From a virus: a stretch of DNA of 29,279 bases. A program made the position numbers and the translations under genes. Every line of letters starts with the position of its first letter. The first letter of the stretch is position 1. The notes beneath the pieces were generated by a model. It was not told where the DNA came from. It worked only from the letters and a program-made list of their open reading frames with translations, and searched no databases. The stretch covers positions 1 through 29,279 of the IMG/VR virus record IMGVR_UViG_3300046009_011060; one strand, given 5' to 3'. Positions 22,424-29,114 of this stretch are shown piece by piece.

Positions 22424-22993
22424 TTATTCAGCTGCTCTTCTAAAAGAAGAAGTAGATTTAGCTTGAGAAAATTTAAGTGGAATATTTTTAGATTTAATCC
22501 AATCCAGAACAAAATTATAATCATTCAATATTTCATCATAATATTTAGTACCTTCATGATAATCTTTAAGATATTCTTTAAAACTATCTGGGCTGATAAT
22601 GGTGATTTCTTCAATATAAGGGGTTAAATCAATCTCACCATATTTTTTAGAATTAATCCTTTCTTCAGCTTCATAATTTGGAGCGTTTTTAGAATATAAA
22701 TCTTCTCCACTTTCTATATCTGCGTATGGTTCAAATTTATATTTATTAGACATTTTATCTCCATCAAGTTTAATTCTAACATGATGTTTTTCTTCTGATA
22801 ATGTTCCTAAGTTAGGGTTTCGGGTAAATGAGTAATATTTATTTGCTGCAAAACTAGAAAAAGAAGGATCTAATATAATTTTCCCTTTATTTTTAATCAT
22901 TGAAGCAATAGTATCAGTATCAGTAAAATGATATATATCTCCTACTTGTTTACCTTCAGTAATTTCTTTTAATATATCTATTAACTTAATCAT
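22424..22993 (-). CDS. DarT-like ADP-ribosyltransferase candidate with targeting-type leader
   Basis: This 189-aa protein begins MIKLIDILKEITEGKQ, a leader with LKE and ITE|G, a close fit to the gp21 rule. The body follows the layout of small ADP-ribosyltransferases: YHFTD (21-25) near the start, YYSFTRNP (53-60) in the middle, HVRIKLDG (71-78), and YEAEERI (107-113) before a strand (YIEEITIIS). The His/Tyr-Ser/Glu order and the 'AE' before a C-terminal strand recall DarT-type and related phage ARTs, with E110 or E111 as candidate catalytic Glu. T4 packages and injects the ART Alt, so a packaged ART would be a functional parallel. It ends in RRAAE, as does the protein at 24676. Family membership is probable, activity unproven. 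Confidence 0.6.
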   Translation of the reverse strand: MIKLIDILKEITEGKQVGDIYHFTDTDTIASMIKNKGKIILDPSFSSFAANKYYSFTRNPNLGTLSEEKHHVRIKLDGDKMSNKYKFEPYADIESGEDLYSKNAPNYEAEERINSKKYGEIDLTPYIEEITIISPDSFKEYLKDYHEGTKYYDEILNDYNFVLDWIKSKNIPLKFSQAKSTSSFRRAAE

Positions 22994-23006
22994 ATATTAA
23001 TAAATA

Positions 23007-23519
23007 TTAGGAAAAATATGAATATTCCGGGAGGGTGGTTTCTAATTCGATAAATTTAGGGATAGATGAATGGGGGCTATTGAGTAATATATTTCTATAT
23101 TCGTCCCATATTTTATTTAAACCTTGATTAAATGATAATGCTCGTTTAGTTTTATGATTTTCATTATCAATGTTGTAAAAATGTTTTATAGTCTCATTAT
23201 TACATTTTGTTTTGATAATTAAATCAGTATTAAAGTTAGATAATTCTAATCCTTTTCTTAATAATCTAAAACATAATGTACCTTCAATAATTATTTGATT
23301 TCCTCTTCTTTGGTGCCAAGTAACATCGCTTATAAAAGCATCTAATGGATCTTTTAATTCTAAATATTCATCTGAAATGAATAATGGGCGATCAAGTTCT
23401 TGGGCTATTTTTCTAGCTATAGGGAGTTTACCAGTTTTAGTATATCCTAAAACAACTATTGTATTAAATTGGTAACAATATTGAATTAATTCAGGGGTAA
23501 CTAAATCTGTTGGACTCAT
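23007..23519 (-). CDS. P-loop protein coupled to phosphoesterase
   Basis: This 170-aa protein has an N-terminal strand and loop IVVLGYTKTGKLPIARKIAQEL, a Walker A-like G25-x4-GK31 in which the usual Ser/Thr after Lys is Leu. The following LFISDEYLEL, QIIIEGTLCFRLL (Walker B-like strand) and a helical C-terminus fit a small-molecule or nucleotide kinase fold. The missing Ser/Thr may lower metal binding; a Pro follows directly. The ATG overlaps the phosphoesterase stop as ATGA, so the two are probably made together. The substrate is unknown. An inactive nucleotide-binding protein is possible. Confidence 0.65.
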   Translation of the reverse strand: MSPTDLVTPELIQYCYQFNTIVVLGYTKTGKLPIARKIAQELDRPLFISDEYLELKDPLDAFISDVTWHQRRGNQIIIEGTLCFRLLRKGLELSNFNTDLIIKTKCNNETIKHFYNIDNENHKTKRALSFNQGLNKIWDEYRNILLNSPHSSIPKFIELETTLPEYSYFS

Positions 23520-24613
23520 AAAGTAAAGTAAATATTATTCTTTAAACCTTTAGTTCTATCCCATAATAATGCTTCAGCAGAACGTTTTGCTCCTATGTAT
23601 CCTTTTTTATGATGCCATGAATCTGATCCTGATAGGGAATTAAAGTATCTAATGATAACTCCTTGATATTCTTCAGTTGATTTGAATTTAATTTCTTTTT
23701 TATGATGTAAATGTCCTAAATGGAATTCTCTATATGTTGATAAGGCCCACTCTGTTGGTTTTTCATTAGCCATAATTAAGGGTAAATCAGTTACTTTCTC
23801 TTCATTACCATGCGTATAACCAATTAATACTTCGCCGTATTTGTAATATTTTCTAGGATTCGCGGAGTTATCTACAGTTACATTCTCATTGTTGTAAAAC
23901 CAACTTTCTAATGAATCACCTAAGTAAAAATTTCTTTCAAAATCATGGTTACCAGGAACCATAATAACATCTACTGGGGCAATTTGTTGGAGTTTATTTA
24001 TAGCATCAACTAATAATTGTCTACCTAATCTAAATGTTTTTTGCCATCTAGCATCTTCTTCTTGGGGGGTGCCTTTGGTTGTACTATTAAATGGGTGAGA
24101 TCTATCTGAGTTAAAGAAATCGTTTCCTATAGGGAAAACAATACGTTCAATATTTTTATTGGATGTTTCATCAATAAATTCTCCAACACATTGATTAAAT
24201 ATAGTACTAGCTATTTCTAAATTATAATCATGATTGGTTTCTTCAGACCATGCTATTTTACCTAAATGTAAATCAAAAATATTAAGTTCTAATAATAATG
24301 GTTCTTTATCTACTTTAGTTTTATAATTTATTTTTTCAACTTTAGGAGATAATTTTTTAATATCTTCAATGAATTCTTCTCGAATATTGTTTAAAGTTTC
24401 AGATTGTTTATTTTTTAACCAAACTTTTACTTGAAATAAAGGTGTTGTAATTATTTTATTATCAGGACCTTTTGCTCCTACTTCCCATGTATTAAGAACT
24501 TGTTTTTCAATTTCCCAACTTTCTAAAGATATATCATATATTTTTAAAAGATCATCAACTGTAACTACACGGTTAGTGATTTCGGATGATATAACTTTTG
24601 TATTTTCTTCCAT
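23516..24613 (-). CDS. Calcineurin-like metallophosphoesterase
   Basis: This 365-aa protein has all the metal-binding motifs of the family in order: D114-x-H116 (FDLHLG), GND at 163-165, GNHD at 221-224, H268 in GYTHGN, and GHLHH at 300-304. The N-terminal 110 residues are helical and lack a known domain. The FFNSDR and LGDSLESWFYNN segments are typical of a phage-encoded branch of the family. Substrates in the wider family include phosphoproteins, cyclic nucleotides and DNA ends (Mre11/SbcD), and sequence alone does not decide. It is coupled by a 4-nt overlap to the P-loop protein downstream and preceded by a TATATTTAA element at 20 nt. Confidence 0.85.
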   Translation of the reverse strand: MEENTKVISSEITNRVVTVDDLLKIYDISLESWEIEKQVLNTWEVGAKGPDNKIITTPLFQVKVWLKNKQSETLNNIREEFIEDIKKLSPKVEKINYKTKVDKEPLLLELNIFDLHLGKIAWSEETNHDYNLEIASTIFNQCVGEFIDETSNKNIERIVFPIGNDFFNSDRSHPFNSTTKGTPQEEDARWQKTFRLGRQLLVDAINKLQQIAPVDVIMVPGNHDFERNFYLGDSLESWFYNNENVTVDNSANPRKYYKYGEVLIGYTHGNEEKVTDLPLIMANEKPTEWALSTYREFHLGHLHHKKEIKFKSTEEYQGVIIRYFNSLSGSDSWHHKKGYIGAKRSAEALLWDRTKGLKNNIYFTL

Positions 24614-24633
24614 AAATTTATTTTAAGGTTTTC

Positions 24634-24642
24634 TTAAATATA
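24634..24642 (-). promoter_or_regulatory. TATATTTAA element before the phosphoesterase
   Basis: The minus strand reads TATATTTAA 20 nt before the ATG. A weak AT-rich hairpin, TTGGTT/AACCAA (24665-24646), lies just upstream and may end the preceding transcript. Promoter function is inferred from the shared motif. Confidence 0.5.
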
Positions 24643-24675
24643 AGATTGGTTTTTTATATAACCAAATATTTTATA

Positions 24676-25584
24676 TTACTCAGCTGCTCTAATATCCAGG
24701 TCTGGGGAAATTAAAGTATATACATTTTTTATAGTTCTAGTTTTTTTAAGTTGTCCTCCAGAAACATATGGTTTACCAAAATCTACTTCAACCCATTCAA
24801 CCATTCCTCTACTATCAGGTTCACCAGATCTAGTTCCTGAAGATGCTGCGGCTACAACATTTCCAGTTCCATAATCATCATGAGTGAAGCTGGTACCAGG
24901 TCTGTATGAGGTTTTTAGTTTATATGGGAGAGTATCAGGGTTAATTAATGTTTTTTCTTGGGTTGGTTCATCTAATGGTATCACATATTCAAAATCAGCT
25001 AAAGTAAGTATTTTGATAGGTTTAATAGGTTTTTTAGTATTTTTTAAGTGTTCAATAGATTTTTCTTCAATATCAGAGTCATCCCCTGTTCCTCCCATTA
25101 ATGTAATAAGACTATCATCTCCTATTAAGGCGTAATAGTATTTGTTTGTGTGGGATTTAATTATATCATTTTTAGTAGATTCTGTTGTAAAAAGTAAATC
25201 ATATTTTTCTCCTTGAGATGATAATACAGGTTTTAATATTTTATATACTACAACTTCTTTAAATGATGCAGGAATAGTTTTTATATGTTCTAGATATCCT
25301 AAACGTTTTAATAATTCACCTTCTATTTGGTTGATTAATGTTTCTTTAGTTTCTTGAACATTTCTATCTCCAACCATCTGTTGAGTTAAATTAGGTATAT
25401 CTAATATATTTTTCCTCTCAAATTTACGATCAACATAATGTTTAGTTAATTTAAGTTCATCTAAATCAACTACTTCACTTAATAATTTATGAAGCAATGT
25501 GACATCCTTAGGGTCCTTCATATCAGGGTATCCTTTAGGAAACTTATAAGCTATGCTATTTAAAAATTGTTCTAAAATATCCAT
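24676..25584 (-). CDS. Conserved phage protein with C-terminal HxxYGxGxV module
   Basis: This 302-aa protein begins MDILEQFLNSIAYKFPKGYPDMKDPKDVTLL, a start that I recognise from environmental T4-like phages but cannot assign. The centre (about 95-200) is mixed alpha/beta. The C-terminal part has FTHDDYGTGNVVAA and MVEWVEVDFGKPYV, a small beta module like the VxHxxFGxGxV element at the C-terminus of UvrD-type helicases, which binds partner proteins. The last residues are RAAE, shared with the ART-like protein. The ATG overlaps the upstream stop by one base, within the run of core-like genes at 25584-27915. A virion-related role is inferred from these neighbours. Confidence 0.7.
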   Translation of the reverse strand: MDILEQFLNSIAYKFPKGYPDMKDPKDVTLLHKLLSEVVDLDELKLTKHYVDRKFERKNILDIPNLTQQMVGDRNVQETKETLINQIEGELLKRLGYLEHIKTIPASFKEVVVYKILKPVLSSQGEKYDLLFTTESTKNDIIKSHTNKYYYALIGDDSLITLMGGTGDDSDIEEKSIEHLKNTKKPIKPIKILTLADFEYVIPLDEPTQEKTLINPDTLPYKLKTSYRPGTSFTHDDYGTGNVVAAASSGTRSGEPDSRGMVEWVEVDFGKPYVSGGQLKKTRTIKNVYTLISPDLDIRAAE

Positions 25585-25850
25585 TATAATTTCATATCAG
25601 CTATTTTTTTAACAGAAACGGCTAGACTGTTTTTTTGCATTGCCGGACTCATCCCTCCCCAAACAGCATCTAAAACTTGTTTTAATTCAGCAGGGTTGTT
25701 TATTTGAGATAAAGCATTTTTTCCTGGTCCTTGAAGGTAACCGATTAATTTTGCAACTTCAGCAGGGTTTTTTTTAGTAGGAGTGCCTTCAAGTTCAAGA
25801 ATATTTTTAATTTCTTCTTTAATTAATTGTTTTAAATCTTTGTTTTTCAT
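25584..25850 (-). CDS. Small protein with targeting-type leader
   Basis: I chose the ATG at 25850. The open frame extends 29 codons upstream, but that part is a Lys/His/Gln-rich reading of the upstream gene's 3' end in another frame. The 88-aa product begins MKNKDLKQLIKEEIKNILELEGTP, almost the same leader as at 20307. The body (AEVAKLIGYLQGPGKNALSQINNPAELKQVLDAVWGGMSP) is helical and resembles short proteins found near core genes in related phages. No known function. Confidence 0.7.
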   Translation of the reverse strand: MKNKDLKQLIKEEIKNILELEGTPTKKNPAEVAKLIGYLQGPGKNALSQINNPAELKQVLDAVWGGMSPAMQKNSLAVSVKKIADMKL

Positions 25851-25863
25851 GGTATAGAGTTGT

Positions 25864-26328
25864 TTATTTTGGTGTTTCTTCTGTTGGTGGTGTTTCAGCA
25901 GGTGTTTCTGCAGGTGCTTCTTCTGTTGGTGGTTCAAATCCTGGTTCTGTTCCTGTGGCTTCTTCTTTAGTTCCGTATCTTAAAATTTGAGCTATTGATT
26001 CAGCTGCACGTTCTTCTTCTGGGAGATTTCTTAGGTAATATTTTTTACCTTCTATTTGGGCTATCCAACTACGTTTACCGTAAATTAAATAAAAGTTTTG
26101 CCCATTTTTTAAATTAATTCTAAATGTAGTAGGACGTGGAGCAACCCAATCAATAGATTCCAAGAAATTATCGTATCCCTTAGTAAGCAAATCAATTATA
26201 ACTGATTTTAATTCTGGGAATTTAGTCAATTCATCGTATTGGGCTGCTTCTTCTTGTGTAACAGTATATGTTGAGTATACTTGTTTAACTAAACCTCTAA
26301 TTCTATTTTTAAGTTGATCACGAGTCAT
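25864..26328 (-). CDS. Conserved phage head-region protein
   Basis: This 154-aa protein has a compact N-terminal domain followed by a disordered tail rich in Pro, Glu, Thr and Ala (APAETPAETPPTEETPK). The block YDNFLESIDWVAPRPTTFRINLKNGQNFYLIYGKRSWIAQIEGKKYYLRNLPEEERAAESI is one I recognise as a conserved hypothetical of environmental T4-like phages, always beside acidic core-type genes. The N-terminal helix MTRDQLKNRIRGLVKQVY is amphipathic but lacks a clear L/I-x-E site. Start and stop lie tight against the neighbours. No enzymatic motif. Confidence 0.72.
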   Translation of the reverse strand: MTRDQLKNRIRGLVKQVYSTYTVTQEEAAQYDELTKFPELKSVIIDLLTKGYDNFLESIDWVAPRPTTFRINLKNGQNFYLIYGKRSWIAQIEGKKYYLRNLPEEERAAESIAQILRYGTKEEATGTEPGFEPPTEEAPAETPAETPPTEETPK

Positions 26329-27209
26329 TATTTTTTAGATTTAAGTTTAGCTAAAACTGCTTCTTTAATTTTCGCCTTCATAGCCTGTGAGGTAGCAATT
26401 TTACCTGCTTTTTCATCAGACATACCTTTATCTTTTAATGTATCGTATATTTCACCACGTTTTTTGATTTGTTTTTTAGACATTTCTTCAATGGCTCCTT
26501 CTTCACTTGCTATATTTACCATAGCATCAATTTGAGGTTCTTTTAACTCAAATTCAAGGTAATTTTTTGCACTACCTAACATAGTACATGCCTTTGTAAT
26601 TTTAGATTGCCACCAAGCTGGGAAATCAACTTCTTGATCTGATTTGTCAAATGGTTTTAGCATTTTATACAATGCAAGGGCATTTTGAGCAATTTTATAA
26701 AGTTCACCTTTGATCATATGAGGTTCATCATCTTGATGACCTAAATCAAGATCTTCCATCTGCATTTTCTTTTTATCTTGAGCAGCTTTTTTCATTGACT
26801 CTTCTTTATCTCCATCTTTATCAATATCTAGAAAATCAGGTTTAGCTTTCTTTTCAGATAATGGCTTAGATAAAGCCGCTTGAATCATTTCTTTTAATTT
26901 TTGATCTTTGTCCATAGTATCTTCAGTTGATGCTTCTTCAGCAGGTGTTTCTTCAGGTTGTTCTGCTTTTTTCTTTACTTGATTAACAGCAATTCCATAA
27001 GCATACATTTCTCCATCAGCCCCTCTAGTATCGTATAATTGATCTAAACGAGTATTAATAATAGCTTTAAATTTATCTATTATTTCTTTAGCTTGTTCTG
27101 AAGTAGGGCGGAATGATTCATTTAAAGAGTTAAAAGATCCAACGGAATCTTTTATTGGGTTTCCGTTGGGTTTTTTAGATTGGTTATTTTTAACTCTTTT
27201 TTCAGGCAT
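26328..27209 (-). CDS. Core-type protein with acidic calcium-loop-like motif
   Basis: This 293-aa protein contains several modules that I recognise from internal or core proteins of environmental T4-like phages. SLNE|S (28-31) and PLSE (116-119) are possible protease sites. Next comes FLDIDKDGDKEESMKKAA, with D128, D130, D132 and D134 spaced like an EF-hand loop but without the final Glu. It is followed by EPHMIKGELYKIAQNALALYK, VDFPAWWQSKITKACTMLGSAKNYLEFE and a C-terminal basic helical tail (KIATSQAMKAKIKEAVLAKLKSKK). The basic tail may contact DNA. It overlaps the gene after it by one base and follows the histone-like gene by 3 nt. Confidence 0.72.
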   Translation of the reverse strand: MPEKRVKNNQSKKPNGNPIKDSVGSFNSLNESFRPTSEQAKEIIDKFKAIINTRLDQLYDTRGADGEMYAYGIAVNQVKKKAEQPEETPAEEASTEDTMDKDQKLKEMIQAALSKPLSEKKAKPDFLDIDKDGDKEESMKKAAQDKKKMQMEDLDLGHQDDEPHMIKGELYKIAQNALALYKMLKPFDKSDQEVDFPAWWQSKITKACTMLGSAKNYLEFELKEPQIDAMVNIASEEGAIEEMSKKQIKKRGEIYDTLKDKGMSDEKAGKIATSQAMKAKIKEAVLAKLKSKK

Positions 27210-27212
27210 TTT

Positions 27213-27386
27213 TTATTCTGCTTTATCTTCTGCAGTTGAAGTTTTCTTAAATTCAGCGGCTAATTTTTTAATTGTATTAGCAGCACTTCTTGCTCTACCA
27301 CGAGCAGCTTTAGAAGTTTTAGCATGTTCTGTTTCTAAAATAGCTACAGCTTCTTTAATTGCGTTTAAAATTTCAGTTGTGTTCAT
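27213..27386 (-). CDS. Histone H1-like (Hc1-type) DNA-binding protein
   Basis: This short gene of 57 codons plus stop encodes a Lys/Ala-rich protein that starts with an acidic-amphipathic helix (MNTTEILNAIKEAVAILETE). It continues HAKTSKAARGRARSAANTIKKLAAEFKKTS, the same pattern as Bacteroidetes and Chlamydia Hc1-type proteins (G/KAARxRxRxAxxxIxKLAxEFRKxS). Those proteins bind and compact DNA. It lies within the core-type gene run, 3 nt before the next gene, so it is probably a late product and may be packed with the genome or act on host DNA. The similarity also supports a Bacteroidetes host. Confidence 0.75.
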   Translation of the reverse strand: MNTTEILNAIKEAVAILETEHAKTSKAARGRARSAANTIKKLAAEFKKTSTAEDKAE

Positions 27387-27414
27387 AGATTTTATTTTAT
27401 ATAGATTTAATTAT

Positions 27415-27915
27415 TTACTCATTACCTCCACCAATATATTCGCTAACGAAAAATTTTAGTGTATTTCCTACTTGTGTTTCAAGTTTTTCATTGTTCATTC
27501 CTTTAGCGATTTTAAATGCACTCATTAAATGGTCCATTAATTCGCCTTCTGTTCCTTCCATATTAGCTGCTACATCTTCTAAACCACCACCAGTTGTAGG
27601 TGCTTCTTCTGCAGGTGCTTCTTCAGTTGTATCAGTTGTTTCAGTATCAGTTGTTTCAACATCTTCTACTTCTTCATCTTTTTTCTTTTTTGCTTCGTCT
27701 AGATCTTCATCTTCATATAATGGATCATAAGCACTTGCTTCTTCAGCGTCTGTTTGACCAGGGTTATTAATATCTAGTTCTAATTCAGCTAAGATCATTT
27801 CACGAATTTTTCCACGAAGACCTCCTTCATTTAAATTTTCTTTTTTTAATATTGGGTTTAAATTCTCAATAGCTTTACTTTCTTTCAAGAATTTTTTTAA
27901 ATCAAAATTATCCAT
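27415..27915 (-). CDS. Acidic core-type protein with targeting leader
   Basis: This 166-aa protein begins MDNFDLKKFLKESKAIENLN, the leader in this window most like the T4 internal-protein targeting sequence (amphipathic helix with Phe and a final L-x-E|S). A second helix, LRGKIREMILAELELD, resembles one in the 616-aa protein (LRKAIREMIDAELEE). The middle is acidic with repeats of Thr-Asp-Thr-Glu and Glu-Ala-Pro (about 80-115). The C-terminus is a short helical domain. The acidic, low-complexity make-up fits a prohead core component that is degraded during maturation. A 2-nt gap separates it from the upstream gene. Confidence 0.75.
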   Translation of the reverse strand: MDNFDLKKFLKESKAIENLNPILKKENLNEGGLRGKIREMILAELELDINNPGQTDAEEASAYDPLYEDEDLDEAKKKKDEEVEDVETTDTETTDTTEEAPAEEAPTTGGGLEDVAANMEGTEGELMDHLMSAFKIAKGMNNEKLETQVGNTLKFFVSEYIGGGNE

Positions 27916-27917
27916 TT

Positions 27918-28538
27918 TTATTTGTTATTTGGGTATAAATATTCGGAAAGTAATGTTCCTATCACTCCTACTTTTTGTCTTATAAAAATCCATTCAGGAG
28001 TTACAATATTATGTTCATCAATAAATGAAATCCCCATTACACCTATTAAATGATTATTTAAATCATATAATCCAACCATACATAGAGATTTTGTTTTAAA
28101 TTGGGATGTTAATACATCAACCCCAAAAGTATTTTCTTCAATTTCTACATTTAAAATTTCAAGTTCTCCATTTTGATGCACTTGAGATAATGCTCTACCA
28201 AATAAAGATACTGGAATGTTTTGGAATGTAGTTTGTAATGGGGGGAGTACTGGGTTATATTTTTCATAGAACATGGAAAATTTTTGGATTGATTTTCCTG
28301 TTGGATAGAAATGGCCTCCATTATGGAATTGAGCTATCCAAACTCTATCACAATTTAATTCTTGCATTATGTCATCTAACTGATGGTCAATTAAAGCACT
28401 AGCTTCAAGAGCTTCGGTCATTAACATTGGTTTGGTTCTTTTTTCCATTTTGAGTTTAAACCAATTTACTACAATAGGTCCGAGTACCGCAGTTATTAAT
28501 GCTACTGCAATAGTTGTGATCATAGTTAAATTTTCCAT
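27918..28538 (-). CDS. Membrane-anchored GAF-like protein
   Basis: This 206-aa protein has one N-terminal membrane helix at about residues 5-27 (TMITTIAVALITAVLGPIVVNWF), followed by a basic stretch, so the body should face the cytoplasm. The soluble part carries IDHQLDDIMQELNCDRVWIAQFHNGGHFYPTGKSIQKFSMFYE, then a strand-helix pattern ending KSLCMVGLYDLNNHLIGVMGISF, which is a GAF-domain layout. Similar membrane GAF proteins occur in many environmental phages and are not characterised. GAF domains sense small ligands, but no output domain is attached here. It might sense or change the state of the host envelope. The gene sits 1 nt after the zinc-ribbon gene's stop. Confidence 0.7.
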   Translation of the reverse strand: MENLTMITTIAVALITAVLGPIVVNWFKLKMEKRTKPMLMTEALEASALIDHQLDDIMQELNCDRVWIAQFHNGGHFYPTGKSIQKFSMFYEKYNPVLPPLQTTFQNIPVSLFGRALSQVHQNGELEILNVEIEENTFGVDVLTSQFKTKSLCMVGLYDLNNHLIGVMGISFIDEHNIVTPEWIFIRQKVGVIGTLLSEYLYPNNK

Positions 28539-28539
28539 T

Positions 28540-29112
28540 TCATTTTTTTAGAGAGTTTAAATATTCAATTACTTCACTTAACGATTCTTCTGCTCGTTTT
28601 TTATCTATTCCACCAACCCATTTTTGAACATCACCTGCTTCGGTTACAAACCCTTCATTACTTTCAGATAGTTTATCTTGGATAAAACCTTTATATTCTT
28701 CTATGTAATGGTCAATTTCTCTATTATATGTTTCTTTACAATAGTCTTCCCATTTACCTTCAACTTTTAACTTAGTTTCAAATACAGTTCGACAATCTAA
28801 ACAATGGCCATATGATTTAAAATAATATGGATCTAATTGTTTTTCCATTACTTGTTTACAGTCTGGGCAAAATAATGGGATTGCTAGGGATTTAAATTTA
28901 TCTAATTTAGTAACATTTTCTTTAATTCCATCACGGATAGTCCAAGTTTTACCTTTAGATTCCCAAATATCACCTTCTTTATGTTCTTCTTCTTGTTCTC
29001 CAGTATAACCAATTCCTACAGTTGATCTGTCACCGTATTTACCTTTAACTAGGTTACGAAGACGTTCAACGTCTTTCTTTTGGAATTGTTTTTTTAAAAC
29101 GTTATCTGACAT
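28540..29112 (-). CDS. Conserved zinc-ribbon phage protein
   Basis: I chose the ATG at 29112, which lies 2 nt after the preceding stop; an upstream ATG at 29142 would overlap that gene by 28 nt. The 190-aa product begins MSDNVLKKQFQKKDVERLRNLVKGKYGDRSTVGIGYT and continues EGDIWESKGKTWTIRDGIKENVTKLDK, a conserved start known from many environmental T4-like phages. A zinc ribbon follows: CPDC near 84-87 and CLDC near 105-108. The C-terminus is helical, with LSE|S near 150. The function is unknown; the family is often encoded near the structural genes. Confidence 0.78.
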   Translation of the reverse strand: MSDNVLKKQFQKKDVERLRNLVKGKYGDRSTVGIGYTGEQEEEHKEGDIWESKGKTWTIRDGIKENVTKLDKFKSLAIPLFCPDCKQVMEKQLDPYYFKSYGHCLDCRTVFETKLKVEGKWEDYCKETYNREIDHYIEEYKGFIQDKLSESNEGFVTEAGDVQKWVGGIDKKRAEESLSEVIEYLNSLKK

Positions 29113-29114
29113 GT

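Noticed and set aside
25851-25937. N-terminal Lys/His/Gln-rich extension of the gene at 25584
   Set aside because: It overlaps the 3' coding end of the upstream gene and reads its Pro/Glu/Thr repeat in another frame; the ATG at 25850 starts a leader matching others in the window.
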